A stretch of 13,750 nucleotides of DNA, taken from positions 1-13,750 of the forward strand of contig JBBPYR010000167.1 in NCBI GenBank assembly GCA_038199755.1. The letters run 5' to 3'. The DNA comes from JBBPYR01 sp038199755. Its GTDB lineage: Bacteria; Chloroflexota; Ktedonobacteria; Ktedonobacterales; Ktedonobacteraceae. This document shows positions 6,056 through 11,866 of this stretch, in pieces (the stretch's first letter is position 1; every line of letters starts with the position of its first letter). The position numbers and the translations under genes are program-made. The notes under the pieces were generated by a model. That model was not told the DNA's origin and made no database searches. It saw nothing but the letters and a program-made list of their open reading frames with translations.

Positions 6056-6283
6056 ATGATAGAAGATCGCTACTATGTCCAATGCCTCACCGATCAAGTT
6101 TTTGTAATAAGAGAACGCATAACCGTAGACGGAAAGCCGGGATTTAATGACCGCCTTGTCCGCTCGTTTGACGTCCGTCAGGATGCCTATCATTATGCCG
6201 ATAGCGCGAACGAGAAGCAGAGGAAACTCGACGAAGCCCATGGCCACTGGGCTGAGCGCGCTATTTCTGAGCGTGCTATCTAA
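6056..6283 (+). CDS. Small hypothetical protein, 75 residues
   Basis: A soluble, charged 75-residue protein of unknown family. The first half (YYVQCLTDQVFVIRERI, then a GKPGFNDRLVRSFDV turn) looks like a small beta structure. The second half (RQDAYHYADSANEKQRKLDE onward) is a strongly charged helix. There is no signal peptide or membrane segment. The coding pattern looks genuine: charged, no rare-residue bias, a clear end, and a strong terminator 58 nt after the stop. The start is less certain because only GAAAG lies upstream. A better Shine-Dalgarno (AAAGGAG, 6000-6006) fits a TTG in another frame at 6021, whose 12-codon peptide ends with a TGA overlapping this ATG (ATGA, 6056-6059), so translational coupling is possible. 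No function is assigned. Confidence 0.6.
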   Translation: MIEDRYYVQCLTDQVFVIRERITVDGKPGFNDRLVRSFDVRQDAYHYADSANEKQRKLDEAHGHWAERAISERAI

Positions 6284-6340
6284 GAACGACAGACAGAACC
6301 TACGTCTAAGAGATGAGGTTCAAAGTCCCTCTACAACACC

Positions 6341-6405
6341 TTTCGCCCAATAAAAACGTCGTAAGCCACTTCTTGACAGGCTTACGACATTTTTATTGGG
6401 CGAAA
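6341..6405. terminator. Bidirectional intrinsic terminator with 27-bp arms
   Basis: Arms 6341-6367 and 6379-6405 are complementary with one mismatch around an 11-nt loop. The GC-rich core (GTCGTAAGCC / GGCTTACGAC) is flanked on each side by A- or T-runs (TAAAAAC, ATTTTTATT), so it can end transcription in both directions. It follows the 75-residue gene. The next gene is on the same strand, so the reverse function has no obvious client. Confidence 0.85.
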
Positions 6406-6541
6406 CTTACCTCATCAGTGGCATCTTTGCAACAGTTGGGATAGTCTCCCTCCTAAATCTCTTCAGACCTGGGGGACGCTCCTGACGTTATTATTCCTGG
6501 CGCGGTTAAAGAAACACATAGTCAAACAGGCTGTAATTGGG

Positions 6542-6547
6542 TATAAT
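6542..6547 (+). promoter_or_regulatory. -10 element of the GlsB-like gene
   Basis: A perfect TATAAT lies 79 nt upstream of the ATG, giving a 5' leader of about 75 nt. The bases 17 bp upstream (TAGTCA) do not match a sigma-70 -35 box, so an activator or alternative sigma factor may be needed. The rest of 6406-6626 holds nothing else that I can identify. Confidence 0.45.
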
Positions 6548-6626
6548 AGACGCACCCTATAAGCTAGGGAGGCAACGAAAGGTAAACGCTAATACCAACA
6601 CAGGAAGAAAGAAAGGAACCCATCCT

Positions 6627-6905
6627 ATGACACTCAGTGTTGTTCTTTTAGAACTGAGCCTAAGTACCGTCATCTGGTGGCTTGTAATCGGACTCATTGC
6701 AGGTTCTCTTGCTAGTCTTGTGATGCGCGGTGGCTATGGGATTGTGGGCGATATCATCATTGGCATCGTGGGTGCCGTACTCGGCGGCTATCTAGCAGGA
6801 CTACTAGGTCTTGGAGCTTCTGGCTTTATTGGAACCCTCATCATCGCATTCATTGGAGCTTGTATCCTCATTGCCATTCTCCGGCTCATCTCAGGGAGAA
6901 GATAA
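6627..6905 (+). CDS. GlsB/YeaQ/YmgE family membrane protein
   Basis: A 92-residue integral membrane protein of the transglycosylase-associated (PF04226) family, whose members are small stress-linked inner-membrane proteins of unknown biochemical role. It has three hydrophobic segments (about residues 10-31, 37-60 and 64-88) rich in glycine. The family pattern is visible: WWLVIGLIAGSLASLVMRGG, then GIVGDIIIGIVGAVLGGYLAG, then GTLIIAFIGACILIAILRLI, ending in a basic SGRR tail. The ATG at 6627 has AAAGGA (6612-6617) 9 nt upstream. An earlier in-frame start at 6537 would add 30 polar residues, overlaps the -10 box and is rejected. It is transcribed alone, convergent with the exported-protein gene. 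Confidence 0.9.
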   Translation: MTLSVVLLELSLSTVIWWLVIGLIAGSLASLVMRGGYGIVGDIIIGIVGAVLGGYLAGLLGLGASGFIGTLIIAFIGACILIAILRLISGRR

Positions 6906-6920
6906 CAGTTCTTGCATAAC

Positions 6921-6954
6921 GGGAAGAGGAACGGTGCATACTGAACCTTTTCCC
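6921..6954. terminator. Weak hairpin between convergent genes
   Basis: GGGAAGAGG (6921-6929) and CCTTTTCCC (6946-6954) pair over 9 bp with one G-T wobble, around a 16-nt loop. There is no real U-tract after it on either strand. Its place between convergent stops (6905, 6984) is the main support. Confidence 0.3.
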
Positions 6955-6983
6955 TCCTCAGTTTATGACCTCTCCCCCCACGC

Positions 6984-7553
6984 CTAAACAGTTCTGCTAT
7001 TGATTAGCAATGTCAGAGCATTGGTGAAGGAATGTGCATTCGCGCCAGTTGGGCTGGTAACGGCTACTGTGGCAATGATGTCCAATGCTCCCATGCCAGT
7101 ATTGGCACTGGCAGTCAGGATACTGGTGGGTGTGCCATCATTACCTTGCATCATAACCGGGTAGGAAGTACTGTTCTGTGGCAGAGAGCAGGTAGAGTTA
7201 GCTGCACAGGCCATGTCGATGTGCGTAAGCATGGCAGTAGTAGAGGATGGCACCATATCGGCTAAAGCAAGGTCCCAACCGTTACCTGATCCCGTCGCAT
7301 CACTGATAGAGATGTGGAGGAGGTAGGTAGCTGTGGTAGATACACCATGGGTGATCTCACCCGCAAAGGAGATGGAGTTCATTGTTGCCGTTAAAGGGCC
7401 TGGCAAGATACTCAACACCAACTGGTTACTGCTGCTATTCGTTGGACCAGCAGCTAGCGCAACAGCAGAATTGCCGAGAGAGAAGCATGCAGCCAGTAGA
7501 ATCAGAACGGTGCCGGTGAAGAGTAAGAACGCACGACGTGTAAGCATGAACAT
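6984..7553 (-). CDS. Exported WxL-like beta-rich protein
   Basis: A 189-residue protein with an N-terminal export signal (MFMLTRRAF, then a hydrophobic core to about residue 22). LAAC (20-23) fits a lipobox with C23 as the lipidated cysteine; a type I cleavage after ALA (32-34) is the alternative. The mature part is rich in Ser, Thr and Ala with alternating strands. ISDATGSGNGWDLALAD (82-98) closely resembles the conserved block of WxL cell-surface domains, with W93-D-L95. The usual second WxL near the C-terminus is degraded (FTNALTLLI, tryptophan absent). C116 and C122 could form a disulfide. The ATG at 7551-7553 has AGGAG (plus 7560-7564) 6 nt upstream. It is probably a surface protein; a ligand cannot be predicted. 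Confidence 0.75.
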   Translation of the reverse strand: MFMLTRRAFLLFTGTVLILLAACFSLGNSAVALAAGPTNSSSNQLVLSILPGPLTATMNSISFAGEITHGVSTTATYLLHISISDATGSGNGWDLALADMVPSSTTAMLTHIDMACAANSTCSLPQNSTSYPVMMQGNDGTPTSILTASANTGMGALDIIATVAVTSPTGANAHSFTNALTLLINSRTV

Positions 7554-7688
7554 TGAGAACTCCTGTACTTTTATGTATCATTATGTTTCTATGAGTTTCA
7601 TATTAGCTTATCGTGGGGTGGTTTCTAGTTAAGGAATGGTTGGTGCCTCATTAAGATTACCGATTGGTTGGTTGAGATTTCTTCGCCA

Positions 7689-7824
7689 CTGAAAGCTGAG
7701 AATTCCTCTAAGGAAAGAGGTGATAAATTACGCGAAAGCTAAGAATATTTCTCAGGTAAGTATGGTATACTGGGGACAATACAACGTAGCGAAATTGCAC
7801 TGTACTCCCCTCTGGCTTTCAGCT
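7689..7824. repeat. Repeated GAAAGCT-RAGAA motifs upstream of the desaturase
   Basis: GAAAGCTGAGAATTC (7691-7705) recurs as GAAAGCTAAGAATAT (7734-7748), 43 bp downstream, about four helical turns. CTGAAAGC (7689-7696) has an inverted copy GCTTTCAG (7815-7822). The second motif merges with a 17-bp near-palindrome, CTAAGAATATTTCTCAG (7739-7755), over the -35 area of a candidate promoter. A related exact palindrome lies after the desaturase gene (9280-9296). They look like binding sites of one regulator. The rest of 7554-7688 shows no gene. Confidence 0.5.
7766..7771 (+). promoter_or_regulatory. Candidate -10 element of the desaturase transcript
   Basis: TATACT lies 11 bp after the near-palindrome at 7739-7755. 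The -35 area (7743-7748, GAATAT) is poor and lies inside that palindrome, as expected for a promoter that depends on a bound factor. The leader would be about 270 nt. Confidence 0.35.
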
Positions 7825-7860
7825 ATTTGGGTCATCAAACATATGTTTGAGAAACGAGTT

Positions 7861-7922
7861 GATGCTGTGGCATCATGTATGCTCTCTCTCTGAGGCTTAT
7901 TTATCACAGCATGCATCCCAGT
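7861..7922 (+). promoter_or_regulatory. Leader with two alternative RNA pairings
   Basis: GATGC (7861-7865) can pair locally with GCATC (7870-7874), or ATGCTGTG (7862-7869) can pair with CACAGCAT (7915-7922). The two structures exclude each other. This lies 130 nt before the desaturase start, so it does not directly mask the ribosome-binding site. It could be a temperature or attenuation switch or may be chance. Confidence 0.3.
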
Positions 7923-8051
7923 CTGGAAGTTGAGAAAGTGTCTTAGCATTCAGCCCTCATGTCACCACGCAAACTAACAGCACAGAAATTTTTCTGGTTG
8001 TTCATCTAGATGATCAAATTCATTATGTCAAATATTGAAGGGAACTCAGCT

Positions 8052-9146
8052 ATGAAGCAAACCATACCATTACTACCGGATGTACTTCCCGCTAAAGAGG
8101 TAATCTATCCAACAGGCATGGCTTCAGTTATGAAGCCACCGACGAGCCACTATGCCGAGTTAAAACGGCTGATGAAGGATAGAGGCTTGTTGGAGAAACA
8201 ACCTGCCTACTATACTTGGCGCATAGTCCTTCTGCTGGCTTTGCTTGCAGTCGGTATTATCTTCCTCGTAGTTGTCAGGGTCTTGTGGCTACAGCTCCTC
8301 GACGCCGTCTATCTTGCCTTTGTCTTTGGCCAGATCGGCTTGCTGAGCCATGAGGCGGGGCATCATCAAATGTTCCACCGCAGCTGGAAACATGTCCTCG
8401 TCGGTCTGGTCGGGGGCAATTTTTTGATTGGCATGAGTTACAGTTGGTGGTTACAGAAGCATAACAGTCACCATAGCCATCCTAATCAAGAGGGGATGGA
8501 CCCTGACATTGAGATTCCTTTTCTCGAATTTACCGGCACCGCCAACCTTGAGCAGATGGGGAAAGGCAGACAGTTTTTAGTAAAACACCAAGCGTTTTTA
8601 CTGCTTCCGGCGTTGATGGTGGTTTCGGTGGGACTGCAAATCAATAGTGTGAAATTTCTGTTACGCCAGAGAACAAAATATGACATTTACGAATGGTCAT
8701 TGCTTTTTATACATATTGTGCTCTACCTCGCTTTCGTGTTTTCGTGTATGGGGCTATGGCAAGCCGTTCTTTTTATAGCGATTCACCAAGCTCTCACAGG
8801 TTTCTATCTGGGAGCAATCTTCGCCCCGAATCATAAAGGGATGCCCATTCTCGAACAAGAGAGTTCGATGGATTGGTTGCACCGTCAGGTCCTCACGGCC
8901 CGCAATATCTATGCCCATCCCGTGACCGATTTTACCTATGGCGGTTTGAACTATCAGATTGAGCATCATTTGTTTCCCAGCATGGCTCGTAATAAGCTTA
9001 AACAAGCACAACCTCTGGTGAAAGCCTTTTGTCAGCAGCACGCCATCACCTATCATGAAACGAATATCTTGCGGTCCTTTCGCGAGATTTTACAGTACCT
9101 TCATCACATTGGTGCTTCCCTTCGTCGTTCGTCTCGTCCAGCTTAG
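8052..9146 (+). CDS. Membrane fatty acid desaturase (QxxHH type)
   Basis: A 364-residue integral membrane di-iron enzyme of the PF00487 family that introduces a double bond into an acyl chain using oxygen and reduced electron carriers. The three histidine boxes are all present: HEAGHH (100-105), HNSHH (137-141) and QIEHH (302-306). Glutamine in place of the first histidine of box III is the mark of the front-end and DesA3/linoleoyl-CoA-type group. No cytochrome b5 domain is fused, so electrons must come from a separate protein. Hydrophobic pairs lie at about 57-98, 113-132, 182-200 and 215-257. I chose the ATG at 8052, with AAGGGAA 7-8 nt upstream; in-frame ATGs at 8010 and 8025 have no Shine-Dalgarno. 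It is a single gene under a long leader. It probably adjusts membrane fluidity. Confidence 0.93.
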   Translation: MKQTIPLLPDVLPAKEVIYPTGMASVMKPPTSHYAELKRLMKDRGLLEKQPAYYTWRIVLLLALLAVGIIFLVVVRVLWLQLLDAVYLAFVFGQIGLLSHEAGHHQMFHRSWKHVLVGLVGGNFLIGMSYSWWLQKHNSHHSHPNQEGMDPDIEIPFLEFTGTANLEQMGKGRQFLVKHQAFLLLPALMVVSVGLQINSVKFLLRQRTKYDIYEWSLLFIHIVLYLAFVFSCMGLWQAVLFIAIHQALTGFYLGAIFAPNHKGMPILEQESSMDWLHRQVLTARNIYAHPVTDFTYGGLNYQIEHHLFPSMARNKLKQAQPLVKAFCQQHAITYHETNILRSFREILQYLHHIGASLRRSSRPA

Positions 9147-9200
9147 ATACAGGTCACAAAGAGTCATTGCTAGAGATTGCTGGTTGGGCTTTTCTAACAA

Positions 9201-9228
9201 GGAAAGCAGCAAATGGAAAGCAGCAAAT
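9201..9228. repeat. 14-bp tandem duplication at an ORF start
   Basis: GGAAAGCAGCAAAT is present twice in a row (9201-9214, 9215-9228), each copy followed by GG, so each creates an ATG preceded by GGAAAG. The 14-bp unit puts the two ATGs in different frames. It looks like a recent slippage duplication. Confidence 0.9.
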
Positions 9229-9617
9229 GGCAATCTCATTTGAACCTCTCTGACTTTACCTTACGTACTAGCCCAATAGCTGAGAAATATTCTCAGTATT
9301 CACGACTTCACCTACTGGTGAGAAAGTGCATACTCATGGATGGATCTGCACACATACCCTCAAATTTGAGGTATTTACCCGTCATCACGCCTATTACTGC
9401 CACTGTGGGCAACTCCACCAGAATAGTCTCAATCGCCACGGTAGAGGCACCCGATAAAGTGTGCGGTCGAGCTTTACGCATTGGTTATGTGGGCAAACTG
9501 GCGACAGATTTTGCACTCTACCGCTTACGCATCAAGACCAGTCCAGACCTTGTTGCCATCACCCTGCCTGGTTTCTTCATCCTTGAAAATAGCCTCTTCC
9601 ACAGTTATATACCCTAA
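9213..9617 (+). CDS. Uncertain hypothetical ORF, 134 residues
   Basis: An open frame with a fair Shine-Dalgarno (AAGGA, 9199-9203, 9 nt upstream). I do not recognise the product. The N-terminal third is low-complexity and polar and overlaps a DNA palindrome. The part after residue 55 (PVITPITATVGNSTRIVSIA, then VCGRALRIGYVGKLATDFAL) has more gene-like codon use, but I see no domain. The lack of a terminator, the tandem duplication at its start and the broken gene just downstream fit decaying DNA as well as a real small gene. Between its end and the GrpB fragment there is a 7-bp hairpin (TGCTCAT 9628-9634, ATGAGCA 9651-9657) and nothing else. Confidence 0.3.
   Translation: MESSKWQSHLNLSDFTLRTSPIAEKYSQYSRLHLLVRKCILMDGSAHIPSNLRYLPVITPITATVGNSTRIVSIATVEAPDKVCGRALRIGYVGKLATDFALYRLRIKTSPDLVAITLPGFFILENSLFHSYIP
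9280..9296. repeat. 17-bp palindrome related to the desaturase upstream site
   Basis: CTGAGAAATATTCTCAG has perfect 7-bp arms around ATA. Its reverse complement differs by one base from the site at 7739-7755. The preceding AATAGCTGA also recurs, inverted, at 7821-7829. The pair brackets the desaturase gene. Confidence 0.6.
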
Positions 9618-9700
9618 CCATCGGGACTGCTCATGCGGTTAAAACTGTCGATGAGCACCTGTAGAAAGGCAAATATCTATGTCTGCAAACAACAATACAA

Positions 9701-10021
9701 ATGGAAACATCTGCCGCCTATGTGCTGCGTATCCGGGAGCCAGATTGGTATGAACACCGCCTGTTCAAAGGGCCAGATACGGACATCAATCTCCATGTCT
9801 TCTCGCAGGGTTGCCAGGAGATTGAGCGTATGCTGCTCTTCCGCAATTGGTTGCGTAGCAATGCCGCGGATCGTGGACTCTACGAGCGCACCAAGCGGGA
9901 ACTGGCACGCCAGAACTGGAAATACATGCAGAACTATGCCGACGCCAAGACTGCCGTGGTCGAGGAGATTCTCGCACGAGCACGGGTAAATGCCGAAAAA
10001 GAAGGGCACGAAGGCAACTAG
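9701..10021 (+). pseudogene. C-terminal fragment of a GrpB/UPF0157 family protein
   Basis: The 106-residue reading frame matches the C-terminal half of GrpB (UPF0157) proteins: AAYVLRIREPDWYEHRLFKG (5-24), DTDINLHVFS (26-35), EIERMLLFRNWLR (40-52), then YERTKRELARQNWKYMQNYA (61-80) and DAKTAVVEEILARA to the end. GrpB proteins are about 170 residues and belong to the nucleotidyltransferase superfamily. Their G-S-T-S-V-P-G-L and acidic active-site region lies in the missing N-terminal half, so this piece should be inactive. Upstream the frame is open only to a TAG at 9662-9664 and carries no GrpB-like residues, so the break is near 9705. The ATG at 9701 has no good ribosome-binding site. It is an apparent 5' deletion or rearrangement. 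Confidence 0.85.
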
Positions 10022-10061
10022 AGACGGAGAGCAATAACGATGCTTCGTGTTGTAGGATATT

Positions 10062-10102
10062 GCTTCTTCATGACAATACCTGTCATCACTTACCGAAGAA
10101 GC
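10062..10102 (-). terminator. Nested hairpin at the end of the pentapeptide-channel gene
   Basis: GCTTCTTC (10062-10069) pairs with GAAGAAGC (10095-10102) outside an inner stem ATGACA/TGTCAT (10070-10075, 10081-10086). It overlaps the last codons and stop of the minus-strand gene. The inner loop is 5 nt and 8 nt bulge on one side. There is no U-tract, so terminator function is tentative. Confidence 0.3.
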
Positions 10103-11402
10103 GTTGCGTAAAGGTCGCGATGAAGCTAATTTCAATCGTGAGTCCGACCACGGCTTGCAGAGAAGCTGCCACCGTAATCGGATCATCCAGCGGAATGCCA
10201 CCAGGAAAGAAGCCACGCCCGTGAAAAGAGGTCAAACTGAAGACGACTGCGCCCAGCGGCGAAAACTGCGGACCGCTCGTCTCCCCAAGCACAAAGTAAA
10301 TAACACTAAACGCCGAAATGACGAGTAGATAGGAAATAACACTGCGTGCAGGCTGATAGCCATAGCCCGCTAAAAGATCAAGGAAAATAGAAAAAAGATA
10401 GGCAGCCAGTCTTTTCTGTAACTTCAACACCTCGCGCTGCAACAATTGGGCACGGTAAGCAAAACGGGTCGCCTCCTCGTTCAATCCCTGGCTCTGGAGT
10501 GCCACCGAGAGTTGACGATTGGCCCGCACTGCATCGCGAAAATCAGCAATATGGGCTTCTTGCGCATCTTTGCCTGTGTGTATCGTTTTGCGCGCCTTGC
10601 CCTCATCACCCAGTATTTTTATCGGTGCCCAATCGACTATCGCCATATTCACGCCACCCCACTGCACATCTGCTAGGCGTACAAAACCGTGCTGCTCATC
10701 CCCCAAAAAGACACTCCTCAGATCGGTTGTACTATCAAAGAAGGCGGCCCGCAAATCAGCCGGAGAAAACTTCACCGGCTTACTCGTGTTTTTCTTCTCC
10801 ACATCTTGCTCTTCCGTATACACCAGATAGGCCTTACGCAGAGACGCTCCCTCAAAATGAGCTTTACGCAGGGAAGCGTTCGCCAAATGGGCCATATAGA
10901 GATCGGCACGTTCCAAATACGCCATGTACAATTCTGCCCGTTCCAAATGTGCTCCGCTCAGAACGGCTCCCTCCAAATGCACCGCCGCCATCTCACGTCG
11001 CTCTGGAGTGCGGTCTCGTTCGCGCCAATTCAGCCCGCCGAGCATATGCGATAGTGGCAACCCATGCAGGTTCGCCCCGCGTAAGTCTGCGCCGCGCAAA
11101 TCTATCCCTAAGCGGTCCCGTTGCTGCGGGTCGCGCCAATCGACGGGTCCGCGCCCATCCTCATGATTTGTCAGCAGCCACTCGACATCCGCACGATCCA
11201 GCTTGACATCTCTAAACGGATACACCCCCTCTTCCAAGTCTGGCCGAATCGCCAGCCGATGCGTTAAATACGCCTGACGATCTGCATCAACCTCCGGCTC
11301 AGTACGCCAGGGCTGCCCTACCTGCTGCCAATAGCCAGCCCACGCCCCCTTCTGAGAAGATGTTGGGCGCATGACATCGGCCATCTCTCCCTGTATGCTC
11401 AT
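10086..11402 (-). CDS. Pentapeptide-repeat protein with C-terminal two-TM channel-like domain
   Basis: A 438-residue protein in three parts. Residues 1-97 are soluble and carry no recognised motif. Residues 98-118, 138-192 and 214-257 hold A(D/N/H)LxxA-type pentapeptide repeats (LRGADLRGANL; LERAELYMAYLERADLYMAHL), which fold as a right-handed four-sided beta helix. An Arg/Glu-rich insert lies at 122-137. Residues 285-345 form a long amphipathic helix. The C-terminus has a membrane helix (353-372), a re-entrant stretch FSPLGAVVFSLTSFHGRGFF (380-399) and a second helix (408-433), the layout of two-TM ion channels. The usual T-x-G-Y-G filter is replaced by T-S-F-H-G-R-G, so potassium selectivity is doubtful. 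The ATG (11400-11402) has AAGGGAG 7 nt upstream. It is a single gene. The repeat domain is probably a sensor or partner-binding platform. Confidence 0.8.
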   Translation of the reverse strand: MSIQGEMADVMRPTSSQKGAWAGYWQQVGQPWRTEPEVDADRQAYLTHRLAIRPDLEEGVYPFRDVKLDRADVEWLLTNHEDGRGPVDWRDPQQRDRLGIDLRGADLRGANLHGLPLSHMLGGLNWRERDRTPERREMAAVHLEGAVLSGAHLERAELYMAYLERADLYMAHLANASLRKAHFEGASLRKAYLVYTEEQDVEKKNTSKPVKFSPADLRAAFFDSTTDLRSVFLGDEQHGFVRLADVQWGGVNMAIVDWAPIKILGDEGKARKTIHTGKDAQEAHIADFRDAVRANRQLSVALQSQGLNEEATRFAYRAQLLQREVLKLQKRLAAYLFSIFLDLLAGYGYQPARSVISYLLVISAFSVIYFVLGETSGPQFSPLGAVVFSLTSFHGRGFFPGGIPLDDPITVAASLQAVVGLTIEISFIATFTQRFFGK

Positions 11403-11494
11403 GATGTGGCTCCCTTCTCGCTATTGCTAGCGTCTCCCATACGACACCAACTTATTGTATCTTATGCAGAAGAAAGCCGTCCTCTTTCCTTTCA

Positions 11495-11503
11495 TGTTAT
11501 AAT
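11495..11503 (+). promoter_or_regulatory. Extended -10 promoter of the Uma2 fragment
   Basis: TG-T-TATAAT (11495-11503) is an extended -10 element about 50 nt upstream of the ATG at 11555. The -35 area is weak, which extended -10 promoters tolerate. On the minus strand TACAAT (plus 11454-11459) could be the -10 of the pentapeptide-channel gene, but its -35 is poor. Confidence 0.55.
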
Positions 11504-11554
11504 GAGGAGCAGAGCACAGCCAAAACATAGGACAAGGAGGAAACGAGGAAGCTT

Positions 11555-11812
11555 ATGGCACTGGAACATCGGCAAACAATGACCGTAGAAGAATATTTTC
11601 TCCTGGAGAAGAACGACCCAGACACATGCTACGAATATAGCGATGGCACCATCTATGCTATGTCTGGCGGCTCCTTTAACCATGATACAATCAAATCCAA
11701 TATACAAAGGATTCTCTGGAACCTCCTACGTGGCGGGAAATGCCGTGTCTATAGTTCTGATATCAAGGTCTCTTGCAAAGTGAGCCAGATCTTCACCACT
11801 GTCGCCAATTAA
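11555..11812 (+). pseudogene. Truncated Uma2 family (DUF820) endonuclease-like gene
   Basis: The 85-residue product is the N-terminal half of a Uma2 protein, which is normally about 190 residues. MTVEEYFLLEKNDPDTCYEY (9-28), DGTIYAMSGGSFNHDTIKSN (30-49), then NLLRGGKCRVYSSDIKV (56-72) match the family well. After residue 72 the similarity stops and SCKVSQIFTTVAN ends in TAA. The PD-(D/E)xK-like catalytic half (the block with YPDV and the later E-x-K) is missing. Ribosome-binding sites (AAGGAGG 11534-11540, GAGGAA 11545-11550) and the promoter are intact, so a short protein may still be made. Uma2 genes are typically numerous in Chloroflexota and Cyanobacteria; their role is unclear. The break lies just before a large palindrome, so a deletion there is likely. 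Confidence 0.8.
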
Positions 11813-11815
11813 AAC

Positions 11816-11862
11816 TGGGTATGCTATTCCGTGTTGATTCTCAACACGGAATAGCATACCCA
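11816..11862. terminator. Perfect palindrome with 22-bp arms and a 3-nt loop
   Basis: Arms 11816-11837 and 11841-11862 are fully complementary around TTC. It starts 3 nt after the Uma2 stop and ends 4 nt before the minus-strand GH3 stop, so it must serve both convergent genes. On the minus strand it is followed by GTTTTAATT, a modest U-tract; on the plus side there is none. Confidence 0.75.
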
Positions 11863-11866
11863 CCAA

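Noticed and set aside
6341..6405. Miniature inverted-repeat transposon
   Set aside because: No target-site duplication is seen and the core with flanking A/T runs fits a bidirectional terminator; only a copy search could revive the idea.
9677..10216. 179-residue minus-strand ORF
   Set aside because: It overlaps both the GrpB fragment and the end of the pentapeptide-channel gene, which are supported by family matches.
10499..11206. 235-residue plus-strand ORF
   Set aside because: It is the antisense shadow of the pentapeptide repeats; the Pro/Arg/Ser-rich, repetitive composition reflects the repeat codons.
11770..11866. Simple frameshift restoring the Uma2 C-terminal half
   Set aside because: The other two frames after residue 72 give no Uma2-like sequence, and the palindrome and GH3 gene begin at once, so the rest is truly missing.
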